DNA of 55,598 nucleotides from Deltaproteobacteria bacterium (GCA_025353585.1 JANXOM010000074.1:1-55598); one strand, 5' to 3'; positions 1 to 12,867 are shown, numbered from the stretch's first letter. Notes: generated by a model from the letters alone, not told the origin. Numbers and translations are program-made.

Positions 1-2
1 CC

Positions 3-632
3 GGGGCCGCCGCGGCGTGGACCTTCGCGGAGCTCGTGCGCCCGGCGCCCGCGACCGCGCGCCCGGCCGTGGCGCTCCTGCCGGCGACGCTCGCGGCCGC
101 GCTCGACCCCGCGTACGTCGCGCTCGTGCTCATCGCCGCGATCCGCTACTGGCGCTCGCCGCAGCGCCGCGGTCGCTGGGCGATCGCGATCCCCGCCGTC
201 GGCGCGGTGCTCGTCGGCCTCGCCGCGCTCGCGCTCCGCGCGGAGGCGGGCGCGTTCGCCACGCTCGGGCGCGCGTGGACGGGCGCCGCGCGTGCGCACG
301 CCAGCGCCGGCGATCTCCTCGCCGGGACCGGCGATGCCCTCGGGCCCCTCGCCGCGCTCGCCGCGCTGGCCGGCAGCGCGCTCGCCGCCACGCGGGGCCG
401 CGCCGTGGCCCTCTCGCTCGCCGCCCTCGCCGGCGGGGCGATCGCCACGTCGCTGCGCGCTGGCTGCGTGGAGCCGTCGGTGTTCGTGCTCGCCGGCCTC
501 GCCGCGGGCGTGGCGATCGCGCACCTCGCCGCGCTCGTGCGGAACCCGGCGGGGCAGGCGTGCCTCGGCGCGACCGTCGGCTTCTTGCTCCTCGTGACGC
601 CTGCGTGGACCCTGTCCGCCGCGATGCGGTAG
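3..632 (+). CDS. Multi-pass membrane protein, 5' end outside the window
   Basis: The reading frame is open from the window edge (reads G-A-A-A-A-W-T-F-A-E-L-V before the first possible internal GTG at 36), so the true start lies upstream. About 209 residues are visible. The composition is Ala/Leu/Val-rich with four or five hydrophobic stretches separated by short Arg-containing loops, for example RYWRSPQRRGRW, which indicates an integral membrane protein. No catalytic motif is visible and I do not recognise the family. It ends 9 bp before ribF on the same strand, so the two may be co-transcribed. I am confident it is coding, not of any function. Confidence 0.6.
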   Translation, partial: GAAAAWTFAELVRPAPATARPAVALLPATLAAALDPAYVALVLIAAIRYWRSPQRRGRWAIAIPAVGAVLVGLAALALRAEAGAFATLGRAWTGAARAHASAGDLLAGTGDALGPLAALAALAGSALAATRGRAVALSLAALAGGAIATSLRAGCVEPSVFVLAGLAAGVAIAHLAALVRNPAGQACLGATVGFLLLVTPAWTLSAAMR

Positions 633-641
633 CCTCCCCGG

Positions 642-1589
642 GTGGCAGCCGGCCGTCCGCTCGTCGTTCGCGGTCACGCGCACGCGCCCGCGTGGCAGGA
701 CACGGCGGTCGCGATCGGCAACTTCGACGGCGTGCACGCCGGTCACCGGGCGCTCCTCGCGCGGGCCCGCGTCCTCGGCGAGCACGTCATCGCGCTGACG
801 TTCGACCCGCACCCGTCGACCTTGCTCGCCCCCAGCGGCGCGCCACCGGCCCTGACCGCCCTCGAGCGCAAGGTCGAGCTGCTCGGCGAGGCGGGGGCGG
901 ACGCGATCGTCATCGAGCCGTTCACGCGGGCGCTGGCCGCGCTCGCGCCCGAGGTCTTCATCGACGAGATCGTGCTGCGCGCCCTGTCGGCCCGCGCGAT
1001 CGTCGTCGGCTACGACTTCACCTATGGATGCAAGCGGGCCGGCACCCCCGACCACTTGCGCGAGCACGGCCTGCGCCACGGCGTGGCCGTCGAGGTCGTC
1101 GCGCCCGTCGAGGTCGGCGGCGAGGTGGCGTCGTCCACGCGGATCCGCGCGCTGCTGGCGGGCGGCGACGTCGTCGCGGCGGCGCGCCTGCTCGGCCGAC
1201 CGTGGGACGTCGACGGCATCGTGGTCCACGGGGCGAAGCGCGGTCGCACGATCGGCGTGCCGACGGCGAACATCGCGGCGCCGGTCGACCTGCCGCTGCG
1301 CCCCGGGATCTACGCCGTCACGCTGGACGGGCGACCCGCGGTCGCGAGCCTCGGCACGAACCCGACGTTCGTCGAGGGCGACAAGCTCGTCCTCGAGGTC
1401 CACGTCCTCGACTTCGACGGCGATCTCTACGATCGCCACATGCGCGCCGCGTTCATCGGCCGTCTGCGCGACGAGGCCCGGTACGACTCGGTGGATGCGC
1501 TGATCGCGCAGATCCGTGCCGACATCACGGCCGCGCGCGGCCTCCTGGCAACGCACGCAGGCCCCGGCGCAAGCCTCGGGAACTCCTAG
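642..1589 (+). CDS. ribF: Bifunctional riboflavin kinase / FAD synthetase RibF
   Basis: A 315-residue protein of the usual RibF length. It converts riboflavin to FMN and then FAD in the cytoplasm. The N-terminal nucleotidyltransferase domain carries the signature NFDGVHAGHR (about residues 27-36) and TFDPHPS. The segment VGYDFTYGCKRAG corresponds to the family's G-x-DF-x-FG-x-x-R-x-G motif, with Tyr where Phe is usual. S-S-T-R-I-R follows at about residue 166. The C-terminal kinase domain shows GxxRGRTIGVPTANI (about 199-212) and the E-V-H-(V)-LDF-D-x-D-LY segment. The start is GTG, 9 bp after the preceding membrane gene, so they may be in one transcript. Identification is secure. Confidence 0.95.
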   Translation: MAAGRPLVVRGHAHAPAWQDTAVAIGNFDGVHAGHRALLARARVLGEHVIALTFDPHPSTLLAPSGAPPALTALERKVELLGEAGADAIVIEPFTRALAALAPEVFIDEIVLRALSARAIVVGYDFTYGCKRAGTPDHLREHGLRHGVAVEVVAPVEVGGEVASSTRIRALLAGGDVVAAARLLGRPWDVDGIVVHGAKRGRTIGVPTANIAAPVDLPLRPGIYAVTLDGRPAVASLGTNPTFVEGDKLVLEVHVLDFDGDLYDRHMRAAFIGRLRDEARYDSVDALIAQIRADITAARGLLATHAGPGASLGNS

Positions 1590-1711
1590 AGACGCCTACG
1601 CATCGCGTCGTGACGTTCGCGCGCATCGACACGGACGGCACATGTCATGGGGCGCGCCTTGGCGGGGGCCGCGAGACGGTGTGGGATGCGGTCAGGAAAC
1701 GGAGGGTCACG

Positions 1712-4612
1712 ATGCGCCTACGTACACTGGGTCTTGCCGCAGTCATCGCCATGGGAATGGCGCAATCGAGCTCGGCGTTCGCGCCGAAACATGCCGGACG
1801 GGAGCGCGACTTCGTGACGCTCGGTCGGGACATGCGCGTGGCGCAGCGCACCTCGTGGTTCGCGCCCGCCACGGCTCGGCTCGGCGCGCTCGCCGGCTGG
1901 ACGATGATGTGGGATCGCGACACCGACGTGCCGATGCGCATGTGGGGCGCCGGCAGCGCGGCGCCGGGCGCGGTCGCCGACGCGTCCATCGCCGAGCAGG
2001 TCGCCCGCCGCTTCCTCGCCGATCACATCGAGCTGCTGGCCCCGGGCGCGCTCGTCGGCGACTTCGTGCTCGTCTCGAACCAGCTCGGCGTTGGAACCGA
2101 TCTGCGCACGGTCGGCTTCGAGCAACGCCACGACGGGGTCCGCGTGATCGGCGGGACGATCGGCTTCGGCTTCAAGGGCGATCGTCTCAGCATGGTCAGC
2201 TCGACCGCGCTGCCGAACGTGCGGTCCGCGGCGCCCGCGTCGCGCCTCACCGAGGGCGGCCTGGCCGCGAGCGCGATCACCTGGCTCGCCAGCGCCGGCA
2301 AGAGCGTGCGCGCGCGCCCCGGGGCGCACGCCGGCCTCGCGGGGACGCCCGGCGAGATCGTCATCCTGCCCATCGTCCACGACCACGGACGCAGCGTCGA
2401 CGTCGAGTACCACACCGTCGAGTCGGTCGTCGTCCAGACGACGACGGGCAAGCCGGGCGTCTGGCAGGTCTATCTCGACGCGGCGACCGGCGCGCCCGTC
2501 GCGCGCGCGAACCGCCTCGAGTCGTTCACCGGCACGATCGACTTCGATACGACGAACCAGTCGCCGAGCCAGGCGCGCACCGCGAAGGCCGCGCCGTTCC
2601 TGACGACCGTGATCAACGGCCAGAGCGTCACGTCCGACGGGTCGGGCGCGGTCACGTTCACGGGCCCGACGCCGGCGACGGTCCAGCTCAGCCTCACGGG
2701 CCCCTTCATCGCCGTCAGCGACGCCTCGCAAGCGCTCGCCACCGACGCGCTGCCGCTCGCGAGCAACGGGCTCCTGACGTGGAGCAAGGCCGGCGTCCCG
2801 TTCAGCGACGCGGAGCTCGATGCCTACGTCGCGGCCAGCCGCGCGAAGATCTTCGTGCGCACGCGTCTCGACCCGACCTTGCAGTGGCTGTCGGCCCAGA
2901 TGTCCGTGACGGTCAACGACGCGAGCGACTCGTGCAACGCGTTCTCGACCGGCGACGATGTCCACTTCTACGTGCCGGGCACGTTGCAGCTCCCCGACGG
3001 CTCGAACGGCACGTGCGAGAACACGGGGCGCATGTCCGATGTCGTCTCCCACGAGACCGGCCACTCCGTGCACAACAACTCGGTCATCCAGGGCCAGGGC
3101 GCGTTCCCGCCGTCCGACGGCCAGAGCGAGGGCCTCGCCGATACGCTCGCCGTCTCGATCACGGACGACCCGGGGCTGGGCCGCGGGTTCTTCGTCGGCG
3201 GGGGCTTCGCCGACACGCCCCTCCGCGACCTCGATCCGGCGGTGAAGAAGACCTGGCCCGTCGCGGGCGGCGAGGTCCACGACGAGGGAGAGATCCTGGG
3301 CGAGACGCTGTGGGATCTCCGCCAGGGGCTCCAGACCAAGCTCGGCACGGACGCCGGCTTCGCCCAGCTGCTGAAGATCTTCTACACGATCATGCAGCGC
3401 TCGCCCACGATCCCGGCCGCGTACGCCGAGGCCCTGCTCGCCGATGACGATGACGGCGATCTGTCGAATGGCACGCCGAACCTGTGCGAGATCAACGCGG
3501 CCTTTGGCGCTCACAACCTGGCGGACCCCTCGGCCTCGCTCGGGCTCTCGCCGCCCGAACGCACCGGCTACGCGGTCACGGTCGTCATCCCGAAGCCGAC
3601 CACGAAGTGCGCGAACGCGGCCACGGTCAGCGCGGCCGAGGTCGTGTGGCACGTGAGCCTCGCCGGCACCGACGCGACGATCCCGCTCGCGGGCGGCAGC
3701 GGCCAGTCGTTGACCGGCGTCATCCCGACGCAGGCGGACGGCTCCACGGTCTTCTATCAGGTGAACGTCACGCTCTCCACGGGCGCCGTGATCCACTTCC
3801 CCGATAACCCGGCGGACCCGTACTACGAGTTCTACGTCGGCGAGGTCACGAACATCTACTGCACCAGCTTCGAGCCGGGCTTCGACAGCTGGACGCACAG
3901 CGGCACGAAGGACGAGTGGCAGGCGGGCACGCCGCTCGGCATCGGCGGCGATCCCTCCGCGGCGCACACGGGTACGGGCGTCGTCGGCATCGACCTCGGC
4001 TCGGGCGCGGGCAACAGCGTCGATGGGGACTACGGCTCGATGGCGAACGAGTCCCTCGTCTCGCCGATGATCGACCTCACGGGGCACAAGAGCGTGCACC
4101 TGCAGTACTACCGCTGGCTCGGCGTCGAGGACGGCGAGTTCGACAAGGCGTCCATCTCGGCGAACGGCGCCGAGGTGTGGCGCAACAAGACCACGGGCAC
4201 GGACCCGCAGGGCGCCGACGAGATCAACCACGTCGACAAGGAGTGGGTCTTCGAGGACGTCGACCTGACGTCGGCGATCGGCTCGGGCTCGGCGGTGCAG
4301 CTCACGTTCGGCCTCCTCAGCGACCAGAGCCAGAACCTCGCCGGGTGGAACATCGATGATCTGTGCGTCGTGGCCGTGGCCCCCGCACCGCCGGTCACCG
4401 GCACCTGCGGCGATGGCGCGGTCGGCGCCGGCGAGACCTGCGACGACGGCAACACGGTCGACGGCGACGGCTGCTCGGCCACCTGCCAGACCGAGACGCC
4501 GACGAAGGACGGCGGCGGCTGCTGCTCCGCGGGCGGCAACCCGGCCGGCCCCGCGGCCCTCGGCCTGCTCACGCTCGGCCTGGTCCTGCGCCGCCGCCGC
4601 CGCCGGAGCTAG
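1712..4612 (+). CDS. Secreted M36 (fungalysin-type) metalloprotease with MYXO-CTERM tail
   Basis: 966 residues. The ATG at 1712 follows a GGAGGG ribosome site (1701-1706) and begins a signal peptide ending near SSAFA. A propeptide-like region precedes the catalytic domain, which has the zinc motif HETGH (about residues 447-451) and the downstream Glu in GQSEGLAD (about 473), the M36 ligand set. Next comes a jelly-roll-like domain (about 715-890; Y-C-T-S-F-E-P-G-F-D-x-W) resembling those in immune-inhibitor-type proteases. A Cys-rich repeat follows (CGDG..GETCDDGN..DGDGCS), then a tail with GGGCCS, a hydrophobic stretch and six arginines. That tail is the MYXO-CTERM anchor and sorting signal, so the protein is probably exported and surface-held. 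The frame is open upstream to position 17 but antisense-like and Arg-rich, so I reject the longer start. Confidence 0.93.
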   Translation: MRLRTLGLAAVIAMGMAQSSSAFAPKHAGRERDFVTLGRDMRVAQRTSWFAPATARLGALAGWTMMWDRDTDVPMRMWGAGSAAPGAVADASIAEQVARRFLADHIELLAPGALVGDFVLVSNQLGVGTDLRTVGFEQRHDGVRVIGGTIGFGFKGDRLSMVSSTALPNVRSAAPASRLTEGGLAASAITWLASAGKSVRARPGAHAGLAGTPGEIVILPIVHDHGRSVDVEYHTVESVVVQTTTGKPGVWQVYLDAATGAPVARANRLESFTGTIDFDTTNQSPSQARTAKAAPFLTTVINGQSVTSDGSGAVTFTGPTPATVQLSLTGPFIAVSDASQALATDALPLASNGLLTWSKAGVPFSDAELDAYVAASRAKIFVRTRLDPTLQWLSAQMSVTVNDASDSCNAFSTGDDVHFYVPGTLQLPDGSNGTCENTGRMSDVVSHETGHSVHNNSVIQGQGAFPPSDGQSEGLADTLAVSITDDPGLGRGFFVGGGFADTPLRDLDPAVKKTWPVAGGEVHDEGEILGETLWDLRQGLQTKLGTDAGFAQLLKIFYTIMQRSPTIPAAYAEALLADDDDGDLSNGTPNLCEINAAFGAHNLADPSASLGLSPPERTGYAVTVVIPKPTTKCANAATVSAAEVVWHVSLAGTDATIPLAGGSGQSLTGVIPTQADGSTVFYQVNVTLSTGAVIHFPDNPADPYYEFYVGEVTNIYCTSFEPGFDSWTHSGTKDEWQAGTPLGIGGDPSAAHTGTGVVGIDLGSGAGNSVDGDYGSMANESLVSPMIDLTGHKSVHLQYYRWLGVEDGEFDKASISANGAEVWRNKTTGTDPQGADEINHVDKEWVFEDVDLTSAIGSGSAVQLTFGLLSDQSQNLAGWNIDDLCVVAVAPAPPVTGTCGDGAVGAGETCDDGNTVDGDGCSATCQTETPTKDGGGCCSAGGNPAGPAALGLLTLGLVLRRRRRRS

Positions 4613-4624
4613 TTCCGGCGAGGG

Positions 4625-6043
4625 TCAGACCGCGACGGGCAGGACGCGGCGGCGCACGAGCTTGATGCTCAGCAGTCGATACAACATCTTGCTGACCTCG
4701 AAGCTGCCCATCCGCGACTTGCGGATGATGTCCTTCACCGTGTTCTTGCCGTTGACGAGCTCGAGCACGGCGAGCTCCTCGCGCGTGAGGCGGCCGCGGC
4801 CCATCTGGGCCACGGAGTCCTCGTTGCGCAGGAACACCACGTCGAAGTTGTCGATCGCGCGCTCGATGAGGTGCCACTCGTCGACGCGGCGATAGCCTTC
4901 CATCAGCACGGCCTCGACGTCGAGCCCGAGCGCGGCGTCGATCACGGCCGGCGGCAGCTCCTGGCCCGCCGCGAAGCGGAAGCGACCGTGGCGCCAGCGC
5001 AGGATCTCGTAGATGAGCTCGCTCGACTGCCGCGTCAGACACGACTTCAAGTCGGCCTCGCCGAGGAGCCCGAGCTTGACGAGCTGCTGACCGATCAGCC
5101 GCGCGTTGGTCTGTTGCCGCGACTCGAGGAACGCCTCGAAGTCGGCGCGCGCCATCAGCTCGGCGTCGATGACGAACCGGCCGAGCACGAACTCCTCGGG
5201 CACGCCGACCGCGATCGCCTGGTCGACGCGGCCGCGGCGGAAGAAGATCTCCACCCGCGCGCCGCTGCGCTCGACCGTCAGCACGCCCGACTGCTCCTGC
5301 ACGTCGAGCAGCTGGAGCACCTCGGCGAGCGGGACCACGCGCAGATCCCCGCGCAGCCCGGGCACGTACTCGCCGAACAGCCCGAGGTCCACCGACGCGA
5401 GCATCTTCGTCACCATCGCGTCGTCGAGGGCGGCGCGCGTGGCGTCCGCGATCGCGGCCGCGTCCGTCGGGACCTTCATGCTGCCGGACGCGTCCGACGC
5501 CGCATCGGCGAGCGAGAACAGCGCCGCGACCCGCGCGCCGATGACGCCCGCGATCTGCATCCGCATCTGCTCGAGGGCCGCCGTGCGGGCGAGCTGCCGG
5601 TCGGCGTCATCCGTTGCGGAGAGGTCTTCACCCGCCACGAGCGACGGCGCCTCGGTCTCGTGCCCTGGCTTGTACTTCGCGATCGTGTGCTGCACGACGG
5701 CCGTGATCGCCTCGGGCGAGAACGGCTTGGTGATGTAGTCGACGATCCCCATCACCTTCACGAACCGCTCGCCCACCTGATCGCCCTTCGCGCTCATCAG
5801 CACGACCGGGATGTCACGCAGCTTCGGGTCGGCCACCAGCTCGCGGCAGAACTGGTAGCCGTTCATCCGCGGCATCACGAAGTCGAGGAGGATCAGGTCC
5901 GGGCGCTGCGCGCGGACCGCCTCGAGACCGGCTTCTCCGTCGGGCGCGATCGCCACCTGGTAGCCCGCTTTGGTCAGCACGAGCTGCACGACCTTCGTGA
6001 TGGTCGGACTGTCGTCGATGACGAGCACGAGCTCCCCGGCCAT
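4625..6043 (-). CDS. Response regulator: receiver domain plus DUF4388 (PatA-like)
   Basis: 472 residues from ATG 6043. In-frame ATGs at 6058 and 6061 are also possible and no start has a good ribosome site. The receiver domain spans about 1-125: acidic pair D10/D11, phosphoacceptor D54 in ILLDFVMP, and switch Lys K106 in ITKPFS. A helical linker of about 80 residues follows. The rest (about 230-450) is DUF4388/PatA-like, with V-P-L-A-E-V-L-Q-L-L and SGVLTV early on, then FFRRGRV and a winged-helix-like end. Such proteins tie phosphorylation to motility or developmental signalling in myxobacteria. The gene is convergent with the protease (12 bp gap) and divergent from the double kinase (about 80 bp gap). 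That placement suggests shared control, which is an inference. Confidence 0.88.
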   Translation of the reverse strand: MAGELVLVIDDSPTITKVVQLVLTKAGYQVAIAPDGEAGLEAVRAQRPDLILLDFVMPRMNGYQFCRELVADPKLRDIPVVLMSAKGDQVGERFVKVMGIVDYITKPFSPEAITAVVQHTIAKYKPGHETEAPSLVAGEDLSATDDADRQLARTAALEQMRMQIAGVIGARVAALFSLADAASDASGSMKVPTDAAAIADATRAALDDAMVTKMLASVDLGLFGEYVPGLRGDLRVVPLAEVLQLLDVQEQSGVLTVERSGARVEIFFRRGRVDQAIAVGVPEEFVLGRFVIDAELMARADFEAFLESRQQTNARLIGQQLVKLGLLGEADLKSCLTRQSSELIYEILRWRHGRFRFAAGQELPPAVIDAALGLDVEAVLMEGYRRVDEWHLIERAIDNFDVVFLRNEDSVAQMGRGRLTREELAVLELVNGKNTVKDIIRKSRMGSFEVSKMLYRLLSIKLVRRRVLPVAV

Positions 6044-6122
6044 GTGCGTGAATGTCATCATATACGGAACCGCGCGCGCGCCACGACGTGCGACCAGGTA
6101 ACTTGGTTGCGGCAAATTACAC

Positions 6123-9467
<3,345 letters not shown>

Positions 9468-9557
9468 GCCCCACGCGGGCGGCGCGCGGGCCGATCTGCC
9501 CCGGGACCCGCGGTGGGCCCATGATGTCCGCAAAGCCTTGCCTCGAACAAACCGTGG

Positions 9558-10069
9558 GTGCGGCAAGTCGCCACGTCGGAGAGCGCGCTGGAGGTCGGTC
9601 TGGTGGACGTGATCGCGCAGTGCAAGAGGGGCGACCGGTCGAGTTGCCAGGCCTTACCTCCGTTTCACCATCCATTACTGCCCGAGGGACTCTACGGCCA
9701 GCGGGGCAGGATCCTGTTTCAGAACTCACGTACGGCGAATGAAGAGCAAGCCGAGCAGCTCCGTGGCGAGTGTCGGGATGGGTTCGCGTATAGCTGCCAG
9801 ATCCTTGCCGCCGGTCCCCGAACGTCGAGGAACGTCCGCAGATGCGCGACGCAACGTTGCGCGTGGCGCGCGAAGAATGTCGACGCGAGAACCCCGAGGC
9901 GTGCCTACTTGTCGAGCCCGAGTGGCCCGCGGAGGATCGCCTCGCCGCGCTCGACTGGGACTGTCAGGTCCGGCGCTCCGCGTGCGATCGTCTCGGCGAG
10001 GAGATGCTCGCCCTCGGTCGACTCGACTCGACTCGACTCGACTCGACAGAATGTGCCCCGGCCCCGTGA
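9558..10069 (+). pseudogene. Frameshifted small Cys-rich protein, degenerate
   Basis: Two adjoining frames read like one protein. From GTG 9558 the frame gives CKRGDRSSCQAL and CRDGFAYSCQIL. After about 9800 the sense moves to another frame, with AREECRRENPEACLL and LDWDCQVRRSACDRL, ending at 10069. The regular C-x(5-7)-C spacing recalls short Sel1-like or Cys-paired repeats found in myxobacterial hypotheticals, but I cannot name the family. A TGA at 9522 bars extension upstream and no signal peptide is visible, so the 5' end is probably lost too. A pentanucleotide tandem repeat lies at the 3' end of the second frame. The call rests on residue patterning, so confidence is modest. Confidence 0.35.
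10019..10047 (+). repeat. Pentanucleotide tandem repeat (CGACT)5.8
   Basis: Five full CGACT units plus CGAC, perfect, inside the 3' end of the degenerate Cys-rich frame, where it encodes LDSTRLDST. A 5-bp unit changes the reading frame whenever its copy number changes. No other tract like it is seen in the window. Confidence 0.9.
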
Positions 10070-10132
10070 CGTCGATCGGAGCTCGGTCGGCGGCGACTGG
10101 ACCTCGCACTTGGTCCGGGGCATAGTCGGGCC

Positions 10133-10606
10133 GTGCGTTGGATCATTGCCGCCGTCATCGGGACCGCGCTCGGCGCGGGCACCGCGAGCGCCCGGCCTGC
10201 GCAGGGGTACCGCGCGGGCCAGAAGATCGACCTCGAGGTCGCCTCGTGCGGCGACGCGGTCTGCGAGGTCCGCACCGCGCGTGCGTTCCGCGTGATGGCG
10301 CGCGCGGCCAGCAAGGACGGCGTCGACCTCGCCGTGCGCAGCGGGTTCCGCTCGCGCACCAAGCAGGCCGCGCTCTACAAGGCGTACCGCAAGGGCGAGG
10401 GCAACCTCGCCGCCGCGCCGGGCTTCTCGAACCACGAGAGCGGCCGCGCGCTCGACCTGTACGTGACGCGCGGCGAGGCGTTGCGCTGGCTCGAGAAGAA
10501 CGGCACGCACTACGGCTTCCATCGCACCGTGCCCGGCGAGGCATGGCACTGGGAGTACCTCGCCGACGGCGACCGCGAGCACCTGCACCGCAAGCCGACC
10601 TCGTAG
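10133..10606 (+). CDS. Secreted M15-family (VanY-like) D-Ala-D-Ala carboxypeptidase
   Basis: 157 residues, GTG start, with a signal peptide ending near GTASARP. The core shows the VanY/M15B pattern: SGFRSRTKQ with LYKAY, then the zinc-binding SNHESGRALDL (H101 and D108), and finally E-A-W-H-W-E-Y (E136, H139) near the C terminus. These residues would hold one Zn and trim D-alanine or a similar end from peptidoglycan stem peptides in the periplasm. It is short compared with VanY but has all the ligands. The gene is intact, although its neighbours on both sides are broken. Confidence 0.88.
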   Translation: MRWIIAAVIGTALGAGTASARPAQGYRAGQKIDLEVASCGDAVCEVRTARAFRVMARAASKDGVDLAVRSGFRSRTKQAALYKAYRKGEGNLAAAPGFSNHESGRALDLYVTRGEALRWLEKNGTHYGFHRTVPGEAWHWEYLADGDREHLHRKPTS

Positions 10607-11072
10607 GTCGCGCCGCGGTCACCGCCTCACGGGCAGCTCGCCGCGAGCTCGAACGGCCCGGCGTGGGCGACCGCGTCGCTCGCCCGCCGCCGGCGCCGTC
10701 GCCGCTACCGGCCCCGGCGCACGCGCCGCGGGCGGGGATGGGCGCGCAGCAGGAGCTCGCGGTGCTCGATGCGGAGACGTGGCTGGAGGTGTCGAGCTCG
10801 GCGACAACCAATGGCGGCGGCTGGATCACGCGCGACGCGGGCACGCCGTTCGTGCGCCTGGCTGCCCGCCGGCGATGCGACCACGAGCTCCGTCTCGCGC
10901 TTCGTGCGTGACGAGCTCGCGGGCTGTTGGACACGCTGACCGGGGACGGCACGGTGCGCCGCGAGACGCAGCAGGTGCTGCTTCACTCGCATTGCGCTCG
11001 ATCTCGGGCCACGTCGACACGTTGTCGCGTGGCCTGCGTGCGGGTATCGTCCGGTTCGTCGGGAGCAAGCAA
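10607..11072. other. 466-bp gap with weak coding traces
   Basis: No intact gene is visible. On the plus strand, about 10740-10860 reads ELAVLDAETWLEVSS and TNGGGWITRDAGTPF. After a frame change, about 10860-10912 reads WLPAGDATTSSVSRF and RDELAGCWTR before a TGA. This may be a decayed gene I do not recognise. The last 150 bp, before the AraC start with its GGAG site (about 11061-11065), shows no clear promoter to me. Confidence 0.3.
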
Positions 11073-11946
11073 ATGATGGTGCGCCGCACCGCAATACGGG
11101 ACCTCGCGTTCCGGCACAACACGAAGCCGACGCTTGGCCTCGAGGTCCTCCGGCTGGCCGACCTGTTTGCTCGCGAGCGCGCGGGCCAGCTACCCGAGCC
11201 GCTGAGCACGCCGCAGCGGCCGCAGTTTTCAAACATCATCGTCGGCCTCACCGGCCGGGGCACGATGCTGGTCGACTTCACCGCGGTGCCGGTCGGCGCG
11301 GGCCACATCACGGTGCTCGCGCGCAGCCGGGTGCAAGCCTTCCAGCCGGCGTCGGGGCTCGACGCGTGGTTGATCGCGTTCTCTTCCGAGTTTCTCGATC
11401 TCTCGCCGTCGCCACGCGCGTTGTCGGTCGACTGGGCCCGGCCGTCGATCGCCCCGCGCGGCACCGATCATCGCGAGTTACTCGAGCTCGCGGCGCAGCT
11501 CGCGATGGAGCATGCGCGGCCGCTCGACGCGGTCCAGCCGGGGGGTGCTCGTTTCGCTATTGCGCGCGCTCGTGTTGCGGATCGATCGCTACGTCGGCGC
11601 GGGCGACATCCCGCCCACCGAGCTCCAACGATTTTTCGCCATCCTCGAACGGGACTGTTTGACAACGCGACACGTCACGCACTACGCGAAAGCCGCCGGG
11701 TTCTCGGCGCGCCGGCTCGGGGAGCTGTTGTACGCCCACACCGGACGATCGACGAAGCAAGTCATCGACGAACGTGTCGTCCTCGAACACAAGCGGCTGC
11801 TCGCGCACACGGAGCTCTCGGTCAAGGAGCTGGCCGAGCGGACAGGCTTTCCAGAGCCGACCAATCTCATCAAGTTCTTTCGTCACCACACCGGGACCAC
11901 GCCGCTCGAGTTCCGCAGGAAGTTATCATCCGGCCGCCGATCCTGA
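11073..11946 (+). pseudogene. AraC-family regulator with one-base frameshift in a G6 run
   Basis: The start ATG (11073, with another at 11076) follows GGGAGCAAGCAA, a fair ribosome site. The first frame gives a typical cupin-like AraC sensing domain (LGLEVLRLADLF, TGRGTMLVDF, GHITVLARSRVQAF). At the six-G run 11540-11545 the sense changes frame. Removing one G restores LDAVQPGVLVSLLRALVLRIDRY and continues through both helix-turn-helix motifs (AKAAGFSARRLGELL; LAERTGFPEPTNLIKFFRHH) to TGA at 11944-11946. Everything else looks undamaged, so this is either a recent mutation, a slippage switch or a sequencing error. It lies just upstream of and co-directional with the metallo-beta-lactamase gene, a likely target, which is inferred. 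Confidence 0.85.
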
Positions 11947-11983
11947 CCTCGCGCCGGATCATCGGGGCGCCTACGGTCAGGGC

Positions 11984-12832
11984 ATGAACAAGACGCTCAT
12001 CGCCACGGTCCTCCTCGCTGCCGCCGGGATCGCCCACGCCGACCCGAAGCTGGACGTCCAGGTGTTCACCGCTTCGCCCGGTGGATTCCAGGTCGACTCG
12101 ACGCTCGTCACCGGCGAGAAAGACGCGATCCTGATCGACGCGCAGTTCGATCGCGCCGACGCCCATCGCCTGGTCGCGCAGATCCTCGAGTCGAAGAAGA
12201 CGCTGACCACGGTCTACATCACGCACCGTCACCCCGATCACTACTTCGGGCTCGAGGTCATCCATCAGGCCTTCCCGAAGGCGAAGCTCGTCGCGCTGCC
12301 GGCGACGGTCGCCGAGATCAAGAAGACCTGGCAGGGCAAGGTGAAGCAGTGGGGGCCGATGTACGGCGACAACCTCGCGACGACGCCGGTGTTGCCGACC
12401 GCGATGACCGGCACCACGCTGACGCTTGAAGGTGCCACGCTCGAGGTCTACGGCGGCGTGCAGGGCGACGACAGCAACAACTCGTACGTGTGGATCCCGT
12501 CGATCCGGACCGTGGTCGCGGGCGACATCATCTTTCGCGGGGTCCACGTCTGGACCGCGGAGACCAAGGTCGAGCAACGCAAGGCGTGGGCAAAGACGCT
12601 CGACGCCCTCGCCGCGCTGAAGCCGGTCACCGTGATCGCAGGACACAAGGATCCGAAGGCCGACAACACGCCGGCCGGCATCGAGCAAACTCGCCAATAC
12701 CTCGATGCGTTCGAGACCGCCCTCGCGAGCTCGAAGACCTCCGACGAGGTCCAGAGCAAGATGAAGGCGAAGTTCCCGCTGCAGCTCGACATTATCCTCA
12801 AGGTCGGTGCGGACGCGCAGTTCGCGAAGTGA
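11984..12832 (+). CDS. Secreted metallo-beta-lactamase-fold hydrolase
   Basis: 282 residues. ATG 11984 opens a clear signal peptide (MNKTLIATVLLAAAGIAHA). The MBL zinc motif HRHPDH is at residues 81-86. Further fold markers are a glycine-rich turn before Asp in AGDIIFRGVH and the late His in IAGHKDPK. The early pattern TLVTGEKDAILIDAQ is typical of the broad MBL family. The class covers lactonases, lactamases, glyoxalase-like and quorum-quenching enzymes, and the substrate cannot be read from sequence. The gene follows the frameshifted AraC regulator by 37 bp and converges on the next gene. Confidence 0.9.
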   Translation: MNKTLIATVLLAAAGIAHADPKLDVQVFTASPGGFQVDSTLVTGEKDAILIDAQFDRADAHRLVAQILESKKTLTTVYITHRHPDHYFGLEVIHQAFPKAKLVALPATVAEIKKTWQGKVKQWGPMYGDNLATTPVLPTAMTGTTLTLEGATLEVYGGVQGDDSNNSYVWIPSIRTVVAGDIIFRGVHVWTAETKVEQRKAWAKTLDALAALKPVTVIAGHKDPKADNTPAGIEQTRQYLDAFETALASSKTSDEVQSKMKAKFPLQLDIILKVGADAQFAK

Positions 12833-12867
12833 CGACCTCCCGCCGACGTATCGCCGGGTCCGCAACG

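Noticed and set aside
17..1711. An upstream extension of the M36 protease frame.
   Set aside because: It overlaps ribF and the preceding membrane gene and is very Arg-rich; the start at 1712 has a ribosome site and signal peptide.
1718..4231. A long minus-strand frame opposite the M36 protease.
   Set aside because: The plus strand has a ribosome site, signal peptide, HETGH motif and MYXO-CTERM tail; the opposite frame has none.
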